A DNA stretch of 64,000 nt, taken from the NCBI GenBank assembly GCA_052379645.1, contig JBQSYU010000013.1, one strand, 5' to 3'. Positions 18,001-26,100 of the stretch are shown here, one piece after another. The position numbers and the translations under genes are program-made. Positions within the stretch are counted from its first letter, which is position 1; each line of letters starts with the position of its first letter. The notes below the pieces were generated by a model. That model searched no databases. It worked only from the letters and a program-made list of their open reading frames with translations, and was not told the origin of the DNA. The DNA is from Arthrobacter_H sp030452125 (lineage in GTDB: Bacteria > Actinomycetota > Actinomycetes > Actinomycetales > Micrococcaceae).

Positions 18001-18302
18001 ATTCGGGCAAAGACCCGGACCAATACGATGCCAAGGGCCGTTTCGTCGGCGGTGTCCTTCCCTACGTGGTGTCCTGGAGGGAAAACGCGAGCCAGGCCCA
18101 CACCCTGACCGTGAAGGTCAAGGGCTCCTGGAAGCTAGCCGAAAAGGTCGACGGCGTGAAGGTCACTTCCCGCAAGGGCCACGGCGGCCACGACCATCAT
18201 GGAGGACGCCACGGCCATGATCATGGCCGGCAGGGGCGCACCGAGATCGCGGTCCGCACCCGGGACGGGCTGCCGGTGCAGTTCAGCCTGGCGCGGCACT
18301 AA
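15069..18302 (+). CDS. Exported chondroitin sulfate ABC lyase-type PL8 enzyme
   Basis: Large extracellular endolyase for chondroitin/dermatan sulfate, 1077 aa, close to the length of Proteus chondroitinase ABC. Tat signal: FNRRTLIKVGS at 8-18 and AQAAG near 33-37. Domain order matches: N-terminal jelly-roll lectin-like domain (about 55-215), alpha/alpha toroid (about 230-570), then beta-sandwich domains. Catalytic residues are recognisable: His499 and Tyr506 (HHVGFYPAY) and Arg559 (CNRHP), close to His501/Tyr508/Arg560 of the Proteus enzyme. The start at ATG 15069 has GGAAA upstream. Near the C-terminus (about 1037-1057) is a run rich in His, Gly and Asp that I do not associate with the family; it could bind metal. 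Confidence 0.9.
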   Translation: MNWTNLEFNRRTLIKVGSVASAGAAFALSAAPAQAAGARVPMAPAAPGDVEAKALALQPPTFLFETKVPEQVTAVSGAEPAISDEQAIIGKHSLRWDYSAGSVLQIDAALDAEDSRIPEDDETKLGSRSTFGLWIYNSTARQGTLRLEFGRQGSKDAWCDLHLDFTGWRTVWIRLAQDLEGTPRRDMDTLRFVAPSSGSGTLFLDQLVLNMSMRTDHPMRSEQAPFVNPEADTAQNAHWLALLKFQELQDAQAPAPVTDATLLADVSTVKSRYLEAYLTGGGATTGSQVADLTAQLAKLGIPERSTSGPATPVLLNQQAIFPPQIAPELAALAGSAKLRTLTDLMQKIARAWERADATRRPLVAELYVRAVLHLRRVGWAKGSSQGSVHHLGYNIRGYYDSVFIMKDVLQDEGLLEEARADVDWFVGLGRVLERPLRRDGIMDIYNTNVRGLVAAAMLRETPGEQAAWLSAVRDFLDVTLQPSDGLQGGIKADGSGFHHVGFYPAYSADGLSGLAPMVMVLGGTSFRLSEAAHSLLKKAVLGMRTFANKFEWSLTVCNRHPKAGQTLKLDPFQWLFQAGTPDGKKALDPELGAAFLRLLPEKQSSIHQRLAAKLAATGVTVEDSPTGHWTYNYGALGVHRREDWSVTVRGHNRYLWSSETYENANIYGRYGTYGQINVQSTGDPITLLDSGFSQEGWDWGRFPGTTAIHKPVDDLFIDLGLGVEIMPLSDSRFGGATNIDGRHGLFAMDLHEIPSWDPSHRARKSVFLFDERVIAVGTGIENNDRRNETGTTLFQSHLAATSEPTYIDSTRPVADFPLERKSRKKSKHAQWLADGKGNGYYIPAKQHLGIERSTQKSKDQSSGEPTSGDFATAWLSHGTKPRSGSYEYAMLIGRTPQQTAAFAKAMGGRRAPYEVLEARSDRHAVRDRETGITGYAVFEAGHGFEGDIEGVDTPSLLMTRREKNRLVMSVTDPDLRLYSGKDPDQYDAKGRFVGGVLPYVVSWRENASQAHTLTVKVKGSWKLAEKVDGVKVTSRKGHGGHDHHGGRHGHDHGRQGRTEIAVRTRDGLPVQFSLARH

Positions 18303-18309
18303 TACCGCG

Positions 18310-19377
18310 TTAGCCCTGCCCCGCCGCGGTGGTGCTGCGTCGGAGCATGAGTTCGCCGGTGACGGTGGGTTCGGCTCCGGCAGCACCTCCAGGGAGGGCC
18401 ACGGTGCTTTCGACGGCGATCCGTCCGATGTGCAGCAACGGCAGCCGCACGGTGGTCAATCCGGGATGGAAATCCCGCAGCGTCTCGATATCGTCGAATC
18501 CCGCGACGGCGGCGTCGCGCGGAACCTGGACCCCGCCCTCACGCAGCCCGGCGACCAGCCCGATGGCCATCACGTCACTGACCGCAAAAAGGCAGACAGG
18601 GGCCCCTTCCCGGTGAGCCGCGGCGACCCGTGGTGCCAGCTCGGCGCCGGTGGCATGGCCGCCAGCCCGGTCCAATCCGGTATGCAAGACCTCGGCCGCC
18701 GGAACACCCGCGGCGTGTAGACCATGGTGGAATCCACGGACCCTATCGTCCGAGGTGGCCAAGCCCTCGGGGCCCGCCACGATCAGGAAGGGGCCGCGAT
18801 GGGTGGCGGCCAATGCGCCCGCCAGCTGACAGGCCAGGTCTTCGTTGGGAACGGCGATGACATGGTGGTGTTCGGGGGAACCGGTCCCCTCCACGGGGCG
18901 ACCGATGACGGCGACCTGGCCATCATTACGGCAGTAGAGGTCCAGCTCGTTGGCCAAGGTGCTGTTGGCTTCACGGTCCGCAGCAGCGGTGGTCCGCGAG
19001 CCCGCCAGGATGATGGCATCAGCCCGGTGGGCGGCGAAGGCGGAGACTGCGGTGGCCTCCTCTGCAGGGGTGCCGCCGGTGGTGGCGAGCATGACGAGTT
19101 TATTGCGTTCCCGCGCAGCTTCCTGGACGCCGTGGGCGATGGCCGCGAAGTACGGGTCGGCGATGTCGTGGACGATGAGGCCGATGACCCCCGAGCTGGA
19201 TTTCGCCAGCCCCTGAGCTTGCGCATTGGGCACGTACCCCAGTTCGAGGGCCGCCCGCCGGACGTTTGCGGCAATCTCCGGTCCGGGGATCCGCGCCGAA
19301 CCATTGAGTACCCGGGACGCGGTGGCGGGGGAGACTCCTGCCTTGCGGGCCACCTCGGCCAGTGTCGTTGCGGACAT
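18310..19377 (-). CDS. LacI family transcriptional regulator
   Basis: Repressor of 355 aa. Helix-turn-helix at about 4-24 (TLAEVARKAGVSPATASRVLNGS) and hinge, then the periplasmic-binding-type effector domain starting near GVIGLIVHDIADPYF. The start is ATG 19377 with AAGGGG five bases upstream; the longer ATG at 19401 lacks one. Divergent from the Gfo/Idh-DUF993-isomerase operon, with two LacI-type palindromes between them, so it very likely represses that operon. Its stop lies 7 bases from the end of the convergent chondroitinase gene. Confidence 0.92.
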   Translation of the reverse strand: MSATTLAEVARKAGVSPATASRVLNGSARIPGPEIAANVRRAALELGYVPNAQAQGLAKSSSGVIGLIVHDIADPYFAAIAHGVQEAARERNKLVMLATTGGTPAEEATAVSAFAAHRADAIILAGSRTTAAADREANSTLANELDLYCRNDGQVAVIGRPVEGTGSPEHHHVIAVPNEDLACQLAGALAATHRGPFLIVAGPEGLATSDDRVRGFHHGLHAAGVPAAEVLHTGLDRAGGHATGAELAPRVAAAHREGAPVCLFAVSDVMAIGLVAGLREGGVQVPRDAAVAGFDDIETLRDFHPGLTTVRLPLLHIGRIAVESTVALPGGAAGAEPTVTGELMLRRSTTAAGQG

Positions 19378-19447
19378 CGCTACCCCTTCGCCGGCCGTCA
19401 CGGCTCACATGGTGGACAAGAGTTCCAGTATCGCATGACAGAAAAGT

Positions 19448-19467
19448 TTGGGAAAGCGCTTGCCAAG
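19448..19467. promoter_or_regulatory. LacI-type operator 1
   Basis: TTGGGAAAGC-GCTTGCCAAG is a palindrome with central GC; the arms agree at 7 of 10 positions. It lies between the divergent LacI gene and its presumed target operon. The centre is 48 bases from operator 2. Confidence 0.6.
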
Positions 19468-19497
19468 CATTGTTTGGATGGGCATGATGGACACAAC

Positions 19498-19513
19498 GGG
19501 AATGCGCTTTCCC
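19498..19513. promoter_or_regulatory. LacI-type operator 2
   Basis: GGGAATGC-GCTTTCCC, arms agreeing at 7 of 8 positions, shares the GGGAAAGC half-site with operator 1. It sits about 40 bases upstream of the operon start codon, where binding would block transcription. Confidence 0.65.
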
Positions 19514-19553
19514 AATCAGTCTTCATACCATCCACCCCCAGCAAAGAGGTCCC

Positions 19554-20723
19554 ATGGGCTCGACACCACGCACCATCCGTATCGCCATGAACGGCATTAC
19601 CGGCCGGATGGGCTACCGCCAGCACCTGCTGCGATCCATCCTGCCGATCCGCGACGCCGGAGGCTTCACCCTGGCCGATGGCAGCCGCGTCCAGGTCGAG
19701 CCGATCCTCATCGGGCGCAACGAAGCCAAGGTCCGCGAACTTGCAGAACTGCATGGGGTCGCCGAATGGAGCACCGATCTGGATGCGGTCATCAACGACC
19801 CGACCGTCGACGTCGTCTTCGACGCCTCGATGACCAGCCTGCGCGCCGCGACGCTGAAGAAGGCCATGCAGGCCGGCAAACACATCTTCACCGAGAAGCC
19901 CACCGCCGAAACCCTCGACGAAGCCATCGAGCTCGCCCGCATCGGCACCGAGTCCGGGGTGACCGCCGGCGTCGTGCATGACAAGCTCTACCTGCCCGGG
20001 CTGGTGAAGCTGCGCCGCCTCGTCGATGAGGGATTCTTCGGCCGCATCCTGTCCATCCGCGGCGAATTCGGCTACTGGGTCTTCGAAGGCGATGTGCAGT
20101 CAGCGCAGCGTCCGTCCTGGAACTACCGCGCCGAAGACGGCGGCGGCATGACCACCGATATGTTCTGCCACTGGAACTACGTCCTCGAGGGGATCATCGG
20201 GAAGGTCAAAAGCGTCAACGCCAAGACCGCCACCCACATCCCGGCCCGTTGGGACGAGCAGGACCAGGAATACGTCGCGACCGCCGATGACGCCTCCTAC
20301 GGCATCTTCGAACTCGAGACCCCCGCCGGCGACGAGGTCGTGGGGCAGATCAATTCCTCCTGGGCCGTGCGGGTCTACCGCGACGAACTCGTCGAATTCC
20401 AGATCGATGGAACGCTCGGCTCGGCAGTGGCCGGCCTGAATAAGTGCGTCGCCCAGCAGCGCGCCCACACCCCCAAGCCGGTCTGGAACCCCGACCTGCC
20501 GGTGACCGAATCCTTCCGCGACCAATGGCAGGAAGTCCCGGCCAACGCCGAGCTGGACAACGGCTTCAAGCTGCAGTGGGAAGAGTTCCTGGCCGACGTC
20601 GTCGCCGGACGCGAACACCGCTTCGGTTTGCTCTCCGCGGCCCGCGGCGTCCAGCTGGCCGAATTGGGCCTGCGCTCCAACGACGAACGCCGTACCATCG
20701 ACATCCCGGAAATCACGCTCTGA
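19554..20723 (+). CDS. Gfo/Idh/MocA family oxidoreductase
   Basis: NAD(P)-dependent sugar dehydrogenase, 389 aa. Nucleotide-binding motif NGITGRMGYRQH at 13-24, in which a longer loop than usual follows; EKP catalytic motif with Lys115 (IFTEKPTAE). The ribosome site AAAGAGG is four bases before ATG 19554. First gene of a three-gene operon with DUF993 and a TIM-barrel isomerase; the stop TGA shares its last base with the next ATG (TGATG). The substrate is unknown, likely an unusual or keto sugar. Confidence 0.88.
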   Translation: MGSTPRTIRIAMNGITGRMGYRQHLLRSILPIRDAGGFTLADGSRVQVEPILIGRNEAKVRELAELHGVAEWSTDLDAVINDPTVDVVFDASMTSLRAATLKKAMQAGKHIFTEKPTAETLDEAIELARIGTESGVTAGVVHDKLYLPGLVKLRRLVDEGFFGRILSIRGEFGYWVFEGDVQSAQRPSWNYRAEDGGGMTTDMFCHWNYVLEGIIGKVKSVNAKTATHIPARWDEQDQEYVATADDASYGIFELETPAGDEVVGQINSSWAVRVYRDELVEFQIDGTLGSAVAGLNKCVAQQRAHTPKPVWNPDLPVTESFRDQWQEVPANAELDNGFKLQWEEFLADVVAGREHRFGLLSAARGVQLAELGLRSNDERRTIDIPEITL

Positions 20724-21937
20724 TGGCCTCGCTGATTCTTCCCCGGAACGACGGCGGAACCCGCACGCACCAGCTATCCGAGGCACGGACCTGGTCCAGG
20801 CCCACCGCCCCGATCACCTCCCGGCACGCCTACGCAGCGGCCCACGTCATCCCCGACGTGCACGCGGAGAACGTGCCCGGAGCCCCGGCGGCACTGGACT
20901 GGGATACCACCCTCGCCTACCGCCACGAACTCTGGTCCTACGGCCTGGGTGTCGCCGATGCGATGGACACCGCCCAGCGCGGCATGGGTCTGGACTGGGC
21001 GGCCACCGGAGAACTGATCCGCCGCAGTGCCGCCGAAGCGGCCGCTGTGGTCTCCTCGAAGGCCCCCGCCACCGCCGGCAAATCGGTGCGCGATCTGCTC
21101 GCCTGCGGCGCGGGAACCGACCAGCTGGATCTGGCCACCGTCCCCTCGGGCCCTGCCGGGCTGAACGTCGTGCTCGATGCCTACCGCGAGCAGATGGCTC
21201 TGGTGGAGGAGGCCGGCGCGAAGACCATCCTGATGGCCTCCCGCGCGCTGGCCGCCGTGGCCACCGACGCCGAGGACTATCTGCACGTCTATTCGACGTT
21301 GCTGCGTGAGGCCAAGCAACCGGTGATCCTGCACTGGCTGGGCACCATGTTCGATCCGGCCTTGGCCGGCTACTGGGGCTCCGATGACGTCGCCACGGCG
21401 ACCGATACGTTCTCCTCGCTGGTCAGCGGTCATGCCGAGAAGATCGACGGGGTCAAGGTCTCCCTGCTCGACGCCGGGCACGAGGTCGCACTACGGGCCT
21501 CACTGCCTGCAGGGGTCAGGCTCTATACCGGGGATGACTTCAACTATCCCGAACTCATCGACGGGGACGGCAGTCACCACTCCGATGCGCTGCTGGGCAT
21601 CTTCGCCGCCATCTACCCGGCGGCCTCCGCAGCGCTGCAAAGCTACGACGCCGGTGATTCGGTGGCGGCACGAGCCACCCTTGATTCGACCCGGGAACTG
21701 GGAAAGCACATCTTTAGCGCCCCCACCTTCTACTACAAGACGGGCATTGCGTTCCTCTCGTGGATCAACGCGCAGCAGCCCGGTTTCCAGATGGTGGGCG
21801 GACTACATTCGGGCCGGTCGCTCATGCACCTGGCGACCACCTTCGAACTGGCCGATGCTGCCGGGCTGCTCCTAGATCCTGAGCGCTCCGCAGCCCGGAT
21901 GTCCACCTTCCTTCAGACCAATGGGGTGGGAGCATGA
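20723..21937 (+). CDS. DUF993 / dihydrodipicolinate synthase-like protein
   Basis: 404 aa cytosolic protein of the DUF993 family, annotated in actinobacteria as dihydrodipicolinate-synthase-like aldolases. The start ATG overlaps the preceding stop by one base, so it is translated by coupling. The core looks like a TIM barrel with repeated strand-helix units (KTILMASRALAAVAT, QPVILHWLGTMFDPALAG, VRLYTGDDFNYPEL, FQMVGGLHSGRSLMH). Middle gene of a conserved-looking trio with Gfo/Idh and isomerase. A retro-aldol cleavage of an oxidised sugar is a reasonable guess; I do not assign a reaction. Confidence 0.75.
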   Translation: MASLILPRNDGGTRTHQLSEARTWSRPTAPITSRHAYAAAHVIPDVHAENVPGAPAALDWDTTLAYRHELWSYGLGVADAMDTAQRGMGLDWAATGELIRRSAAEAAAVVSSKAPATAGKSVRDLLACGAGTDQLDLATVPSGPAGLNVVLDAYREQMALVEEAGAKTILMASRALAAVATDAEDYLHVYSTLLREAKQPVILHWLGTMFDPALAGYWGSDDVATATDTFSSLVSGHAEKIDGVKVSLLDAGHEVALRASLPAGVRLYTGDDFNYPELIDGDGSHHSDALLGIFAAIYPAASAALQSYDAGDSVAARATLDSTRELGKHIFSAPTFYYKTGIAFLSWINAQQPGFQMVGGLHSGRSLMHLATTFELADAAGLLLDPERSAARMSTFLQTNGVGA

Positions 21938-22773
21938 GCGATTTCTCGCGGTTGGCCCTGAACAGCGCCACCACCAAGAAATGGACCCTGCCCGAGGTCG
22001 TGGACGGCTGCGTCCGCGCCGGGATCCCGGCCATCGGCCCCTGGCGGGACATCGTCGCAGACCACGGCCTGGCGGAATCGGCGCAGCTGATCCGTGATGC
22101 CGGACTGCGGGTCTCATCGCTGTGCCGGGGAGGCTTCCTGACGGCAGCCGATGCCGAGGGCCAGGCAGTGGCGCTGGCCGACAACCGTGCGGCGATCGAA
22201 GAGGCCGTGGCGCTGGGCACCACCGAGTTGTTCCTGGTGGTCGGCGGCTTGGCCCCGGGGGAGAAGGATGTCGTCGCGGCCCGCCAACGCGTGGCCGACC
22301 GCCTGAAGGACCTGGTGCCCTACGCCGTCGAACACGGGGTGCGGCTGGTCCTTGAACCGCTGCATCCGATGTATGCGGCAGACCGGGCCCTGATCTCCAC
22401 GCTAGGGCAATCCCTGGACCTGGCGGCACCGTACGATCCGGGCGCCGTCGGCGTGGCCGTAGACACCTTCCACGTCTGGTGGGACCCTGATCTGAAGGCG
22501 CAGATCGGGCGGGCCGGCCGCGAACAGCGGATCGCTTCCTACCAAATCTGCGATTTCAACCTGCCTATCGCAGCCGACGCTTTGCTTTCCCGCGGCATGA
22601 TGGGAGACGGTGTCATCGACTTCGCGACCATCGGCTCCTGGGTCCGTGATGCCGGGTACACCGGGGATATCGAGGTGGAAATTTTCAACCAGGAAATCTG
22701 GGATACCGACGGCGATACGGTCCTCTCCACCGTGAAGGAACGCTACGCAGAACTGGTGCTGCCTTTCGCCTAG
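21934..22773 (+). CDS. Sugar phosphate isomerase/epimerase family protein
   Basis: TIM-barrel metal enzyme, 279 aa. ATGA overlap with the DUF993 stop. The family pattern is visible: an opening SRLALNSATTKKWTLPEVVD, VRLVLEPLHPMYAAD (metal-binding Glu), VAVDTFHVWWDPDL (Asp/His), QICDFNLP (Asp) and DIEVEIFNQEIW near the end. It acts on a product of the two enzymes before it in the pathway; the exact sugar is not known. A rho-independent-type hairpin follows 80 bases later. Confidence 0.82.
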   Translation: MSDFSRLALNSATTKKWTLPEVVDGCVRAGIPAIGPWRDIVADHGLAESAQLIRDAGLRVSSLCRGGFLTAADAEGQAVALADNRAAIEEAVALGTTELFLVVGGLAPGEKDVVAARQRVADRLKDLVPYAVEHGVRLVLEPLHPMYAADRALISTLGQSLDLAAPYDPGAVGVAVDTFHVWWDPDLKAQIGRAGREQRIASYQICDFNLPIAADALLSRGMMGDGVIDFATIGSWVRDAGYTGDIEVEIFNQEIWDTDGDTVLSTVKERYAELVLPFA

Positions 22774-23101
22774 CCCACGGTGGTTGACCGGCGACCCGCG
22801 AGCGTGATGGTTCCGGTTCCCCTTGAGCCGAGTCCGCGCGGATCAGCTCTTCGAAGGCCGCTCCCGCGGGGGCGGCCTTCGTCGTTCCCTCCGCGGGCCG
22901 GAACCTTAGAGCGTGAAGAATTTCCCATGTCACCTGCAGTTTTGTTGATTGCAACTATGTGATGGTGGTCTCATTTTTTCCCTGCTACTGTGAGTTTCAT
23001 CGACGCGGGGTCTTTGATTCCACAGGATTCGGAAACCCCCTGTCCGAGGAGGCATACGGCCTCATGGCGGGCCGTATAACGGCGAATGCGGGAGGGCCGA
23101 C
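22774..23101 (+). promoter_or_regulatory. Upstream region of narGHJI
   Basis: 328-base gap without a gene. After the terminator there is a Crp/GlxR-like site TGTGATGGTGGTCTCA (22958-22973; TGTGA-N6-TCTCA, right half one mismatch from TCACA), a T-run, a possible -10 near TACTGT (22986-22991), and a leader hairpin with perfect arms ATACGGCC (23054-23061) and GGCCGTAT (23070-23077) 24 bases before the narG start. GGGAGGG is the ribosome site. I see no FNR palindrome. Confidence 0.5.
22853..22880 (+). terminator. Terminator after LacI-controlled operon
   Basis: Nine-base perfect stem GAAGGCCGC / GCGGCCTTC around a 10-base C/G-rich loop, followed by GTCGTT. The T-tract is poor, as is common in GC-rich actinobacteria. 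Confidence 0.65.
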
Positions 23102-26100
23102 ATGAGCACGACCATGAATAGCGGACTACAAGATGCGCTGATCAGGACTCGGAGGTTTTTCAAACCGAAGGAAGTCGTCTCGCCCGATGGACGCACGCTA
23201 CTCAAGGTCGGGGGCCGTTCCGGGGATTCCTTCTACCGGGATCGTTGGAGCCACGACAAGGTGGTCAGATCGACCCACGGGGTGAACTGCACGGGGTCGT
23301 GCTCCTGGAATGTCTACGTCAAAGACGGCATCATCACCTGGGAAACCCAGGCCACCGATTACCCCACCACCGGCCCCGATAAGCCGGAATACGAGCCGCG
23401 CGGTTGCCCGCGCGGCGCTTCTTTTTCCTGGTACACCTATTCGCCAACCCGAACCCGCTACCCATACATCCGCGGCGTCCTGCTGGAGATGTACCGGGAA
23501 GCCAAGGCCCGGCTGAAGGATCCGGTGCTGGCCTGGGCCGATCTGACCGAGGACCCCGAGCGGGCCGTGCGGTACAAGAGTGCCCGCGGCAAGGGCGGGC
23601 TGGTGCGTGCGACCTGGGACGAAGCGATCGAGATCGTCGCGGCCGCCCATGTGCACACCATCCGCAAATACGGTCCCGACCGAGTGGCAGGGTTCTCGCC
23701 CATCCCGGCCATGTCGATGGTCTCGCACTCTTCAGGTGCCCGGTTCGTGAACCTTATCGGCGGGTCCATGCTCAGCTTCTACGACTGGTACGCCGATATG
23801 CCGGTCGCTTCCCCCCAGGTTTTCGGCGACCAGACCGACGTACCCGAATCCGGGGACTGGTGGGATGCCGGCTACTTGGTCATCTGGGGCACCAACGTCC
23901 CGGTGACGCGGACCCCCGATGCCCACTGGATGATCGAAGCCCGCTACCGGGGACAAAAAGTGGTCGTCGTTTCCCCCGACTTCGCCGACAGCACCAAATT
24001 CGCCGATGAATGGATGCCCGCCGAACCGGGAACCGACGGCGCCCTAGCGATGGCCATGGGACATGTCATCCTCAAGGAATTCCACGTGGACCGGCAGACC
24101 CCCTATTTCACCCAGTACGTGAAGAAGTACACCGACCTGCCGTTCCTGGTCACCCTCGACGAAGCGCAGGACGCCGACGGAGAACGGATGTTCACTGCCG
24201 GCAAGTTCCTGACCGCCGCCGACCTGGACGGAGAGATTGAGGCGGAAGCTGAAAACCCCGAATTCAAGACGGTCCTGGTTGATGCGGCCACCGACCGCCT
24301 CGTGGTGCCCCCGGGCACCCTCGGCCACCGCTACGGCGAAACCGGTGAGGGCAAATGGAACCTCAACCTCGGGGATATCGACCCCAAGCTGACCCTGATC
24401 GATGGTGCCGACGAAAACGTATCCATCGACATGCCACGTTTCGACGCCGGCCAGGGCAATATCGGTGTCATCCGCCGCGGCGTCCCGGCACGCCGGGTGG
24501 CCGGACGGCTGGTCACCACGGTCTTCGACCTGATGCTCGCCCAATACGGCGTGGGGCGCCCCGGGCTACCGGGGGAGTGGCCCACGGGCTACGACGACGC
24601 CGAATCGCCGAACACCCCCGCCTGGCAGGCCAATATCACCGGCGTCACGGCCGAGGCCTGCGAACGGATCGGTCGGGAATTCGCGCAGAACGCCGAGGAT
24701 TCCAAGGGCCGCTCGATGATCCTGATGGGAGCCGGCACCAACCACTGGTTCCACTCCGACACCATCTACCGCACCTTCCTGACCTTGACGACCGTCACCG
24801 GTTGCCAGGGCGTGAACGGCGGCGGCTGGGCGCACTATGTCGGACAGGAAAAGGTCCGTCCACTCACCGGATACAACCAACTCGCAAACGGACTGGACTG
24901 GCTGCGTCCTCCCCGCAACATGGTGCAGACGGCCTACTGGTACCTCCACACCGACCAGTTTCGCTATGACCAGTTCGGTGCCGATGCCCTGACCGCCCAA
25001 ACCGGCAAGGGGCAGCTCGCCGGAAAGACGACGGCGGACATCATCGCCCAATCGGCCCGGCTGGGGTGGATGCCTTCCTACCCCACCTTCGACCGGAACC
25101 CCTTGATCATCGGGGCCCAGGCCAGGCAGAAGGGCCAGTCGGCCAAGGACTACGTGGTTGACGAGATCAAGGCGGGACGGTTGAACTTCGCCGCCGAGGA
25201 CCCCGATGCTCCGGATAACTACCCCCGGGTGCTCTCGTTGTGGCGCTCGAACCTGATCGGCTCCTCGGCCAAGGGCAACGAATACTTCCTGAACCACCTG
25301 CTGGGGGCCTCGCACACCATCAGTGCCGAGGAAACCGCAGAACGCTTCCGCCCCAAGGACGTGAAATGGCGGGAGAAGGCTCCGACGGGGAAACTCGACC
25401 TGCTCACCACGCTGGACTTCCGAATGACCAGCTCCACGCTGCACTCGGATATCGTGCTCCCGGCGGCCACCTGGTATGAGAAGTACGACCTGTCCACCAC
25501 TGACATGCACCCGTTCGTGAACTCCTTCAACCCGGCCATCGCCCCGCCGTGGCAATCCCGTACGGACTGGGACGCCTGGCAGGAAATCTCCCGGGTGTTC
25601 AGCCGTCTGGCGGAACCGCACCTGGGCAAGCAGACCGACGTCGTCGCGGCGCCGCTGACCCATGACACCCCCGATGCGATGGTTTCCCCACATGGGAAGG
25701 TCAGGGACTGGAAATACGGCGAATGTGAGCCCGAGCCCGGGGTCACCATGCCCAAGATCATCGAAGTCGAACGCGACTACACGAAGATCGGCGACATGAT
25801 GCGCTCGATCGGACCCCTGATGGACACGCTCGGGGCCACGACCAAGGGCATCACCTTTGACGTGAGCCGGGAAATCGAAGAACTAAAGATCAAGAACGGA
25901 ACCGTGAGGGGAGGTGCGGGCCATGGGCGCCCCGACATCCTCAAGGACTACCAGGCCTGCGAGATGATCCTGACCCTCTCCGGCACCACCAACGGACATT
26001 TGGCGACCCAGGGTTTCAAAACGCTGGAGAAACGCACCGGCACCTTGCTGCACGACTTGTCCTCGGAGAACGAAGGCCACCGGGTGACGTTCGCCGATAC

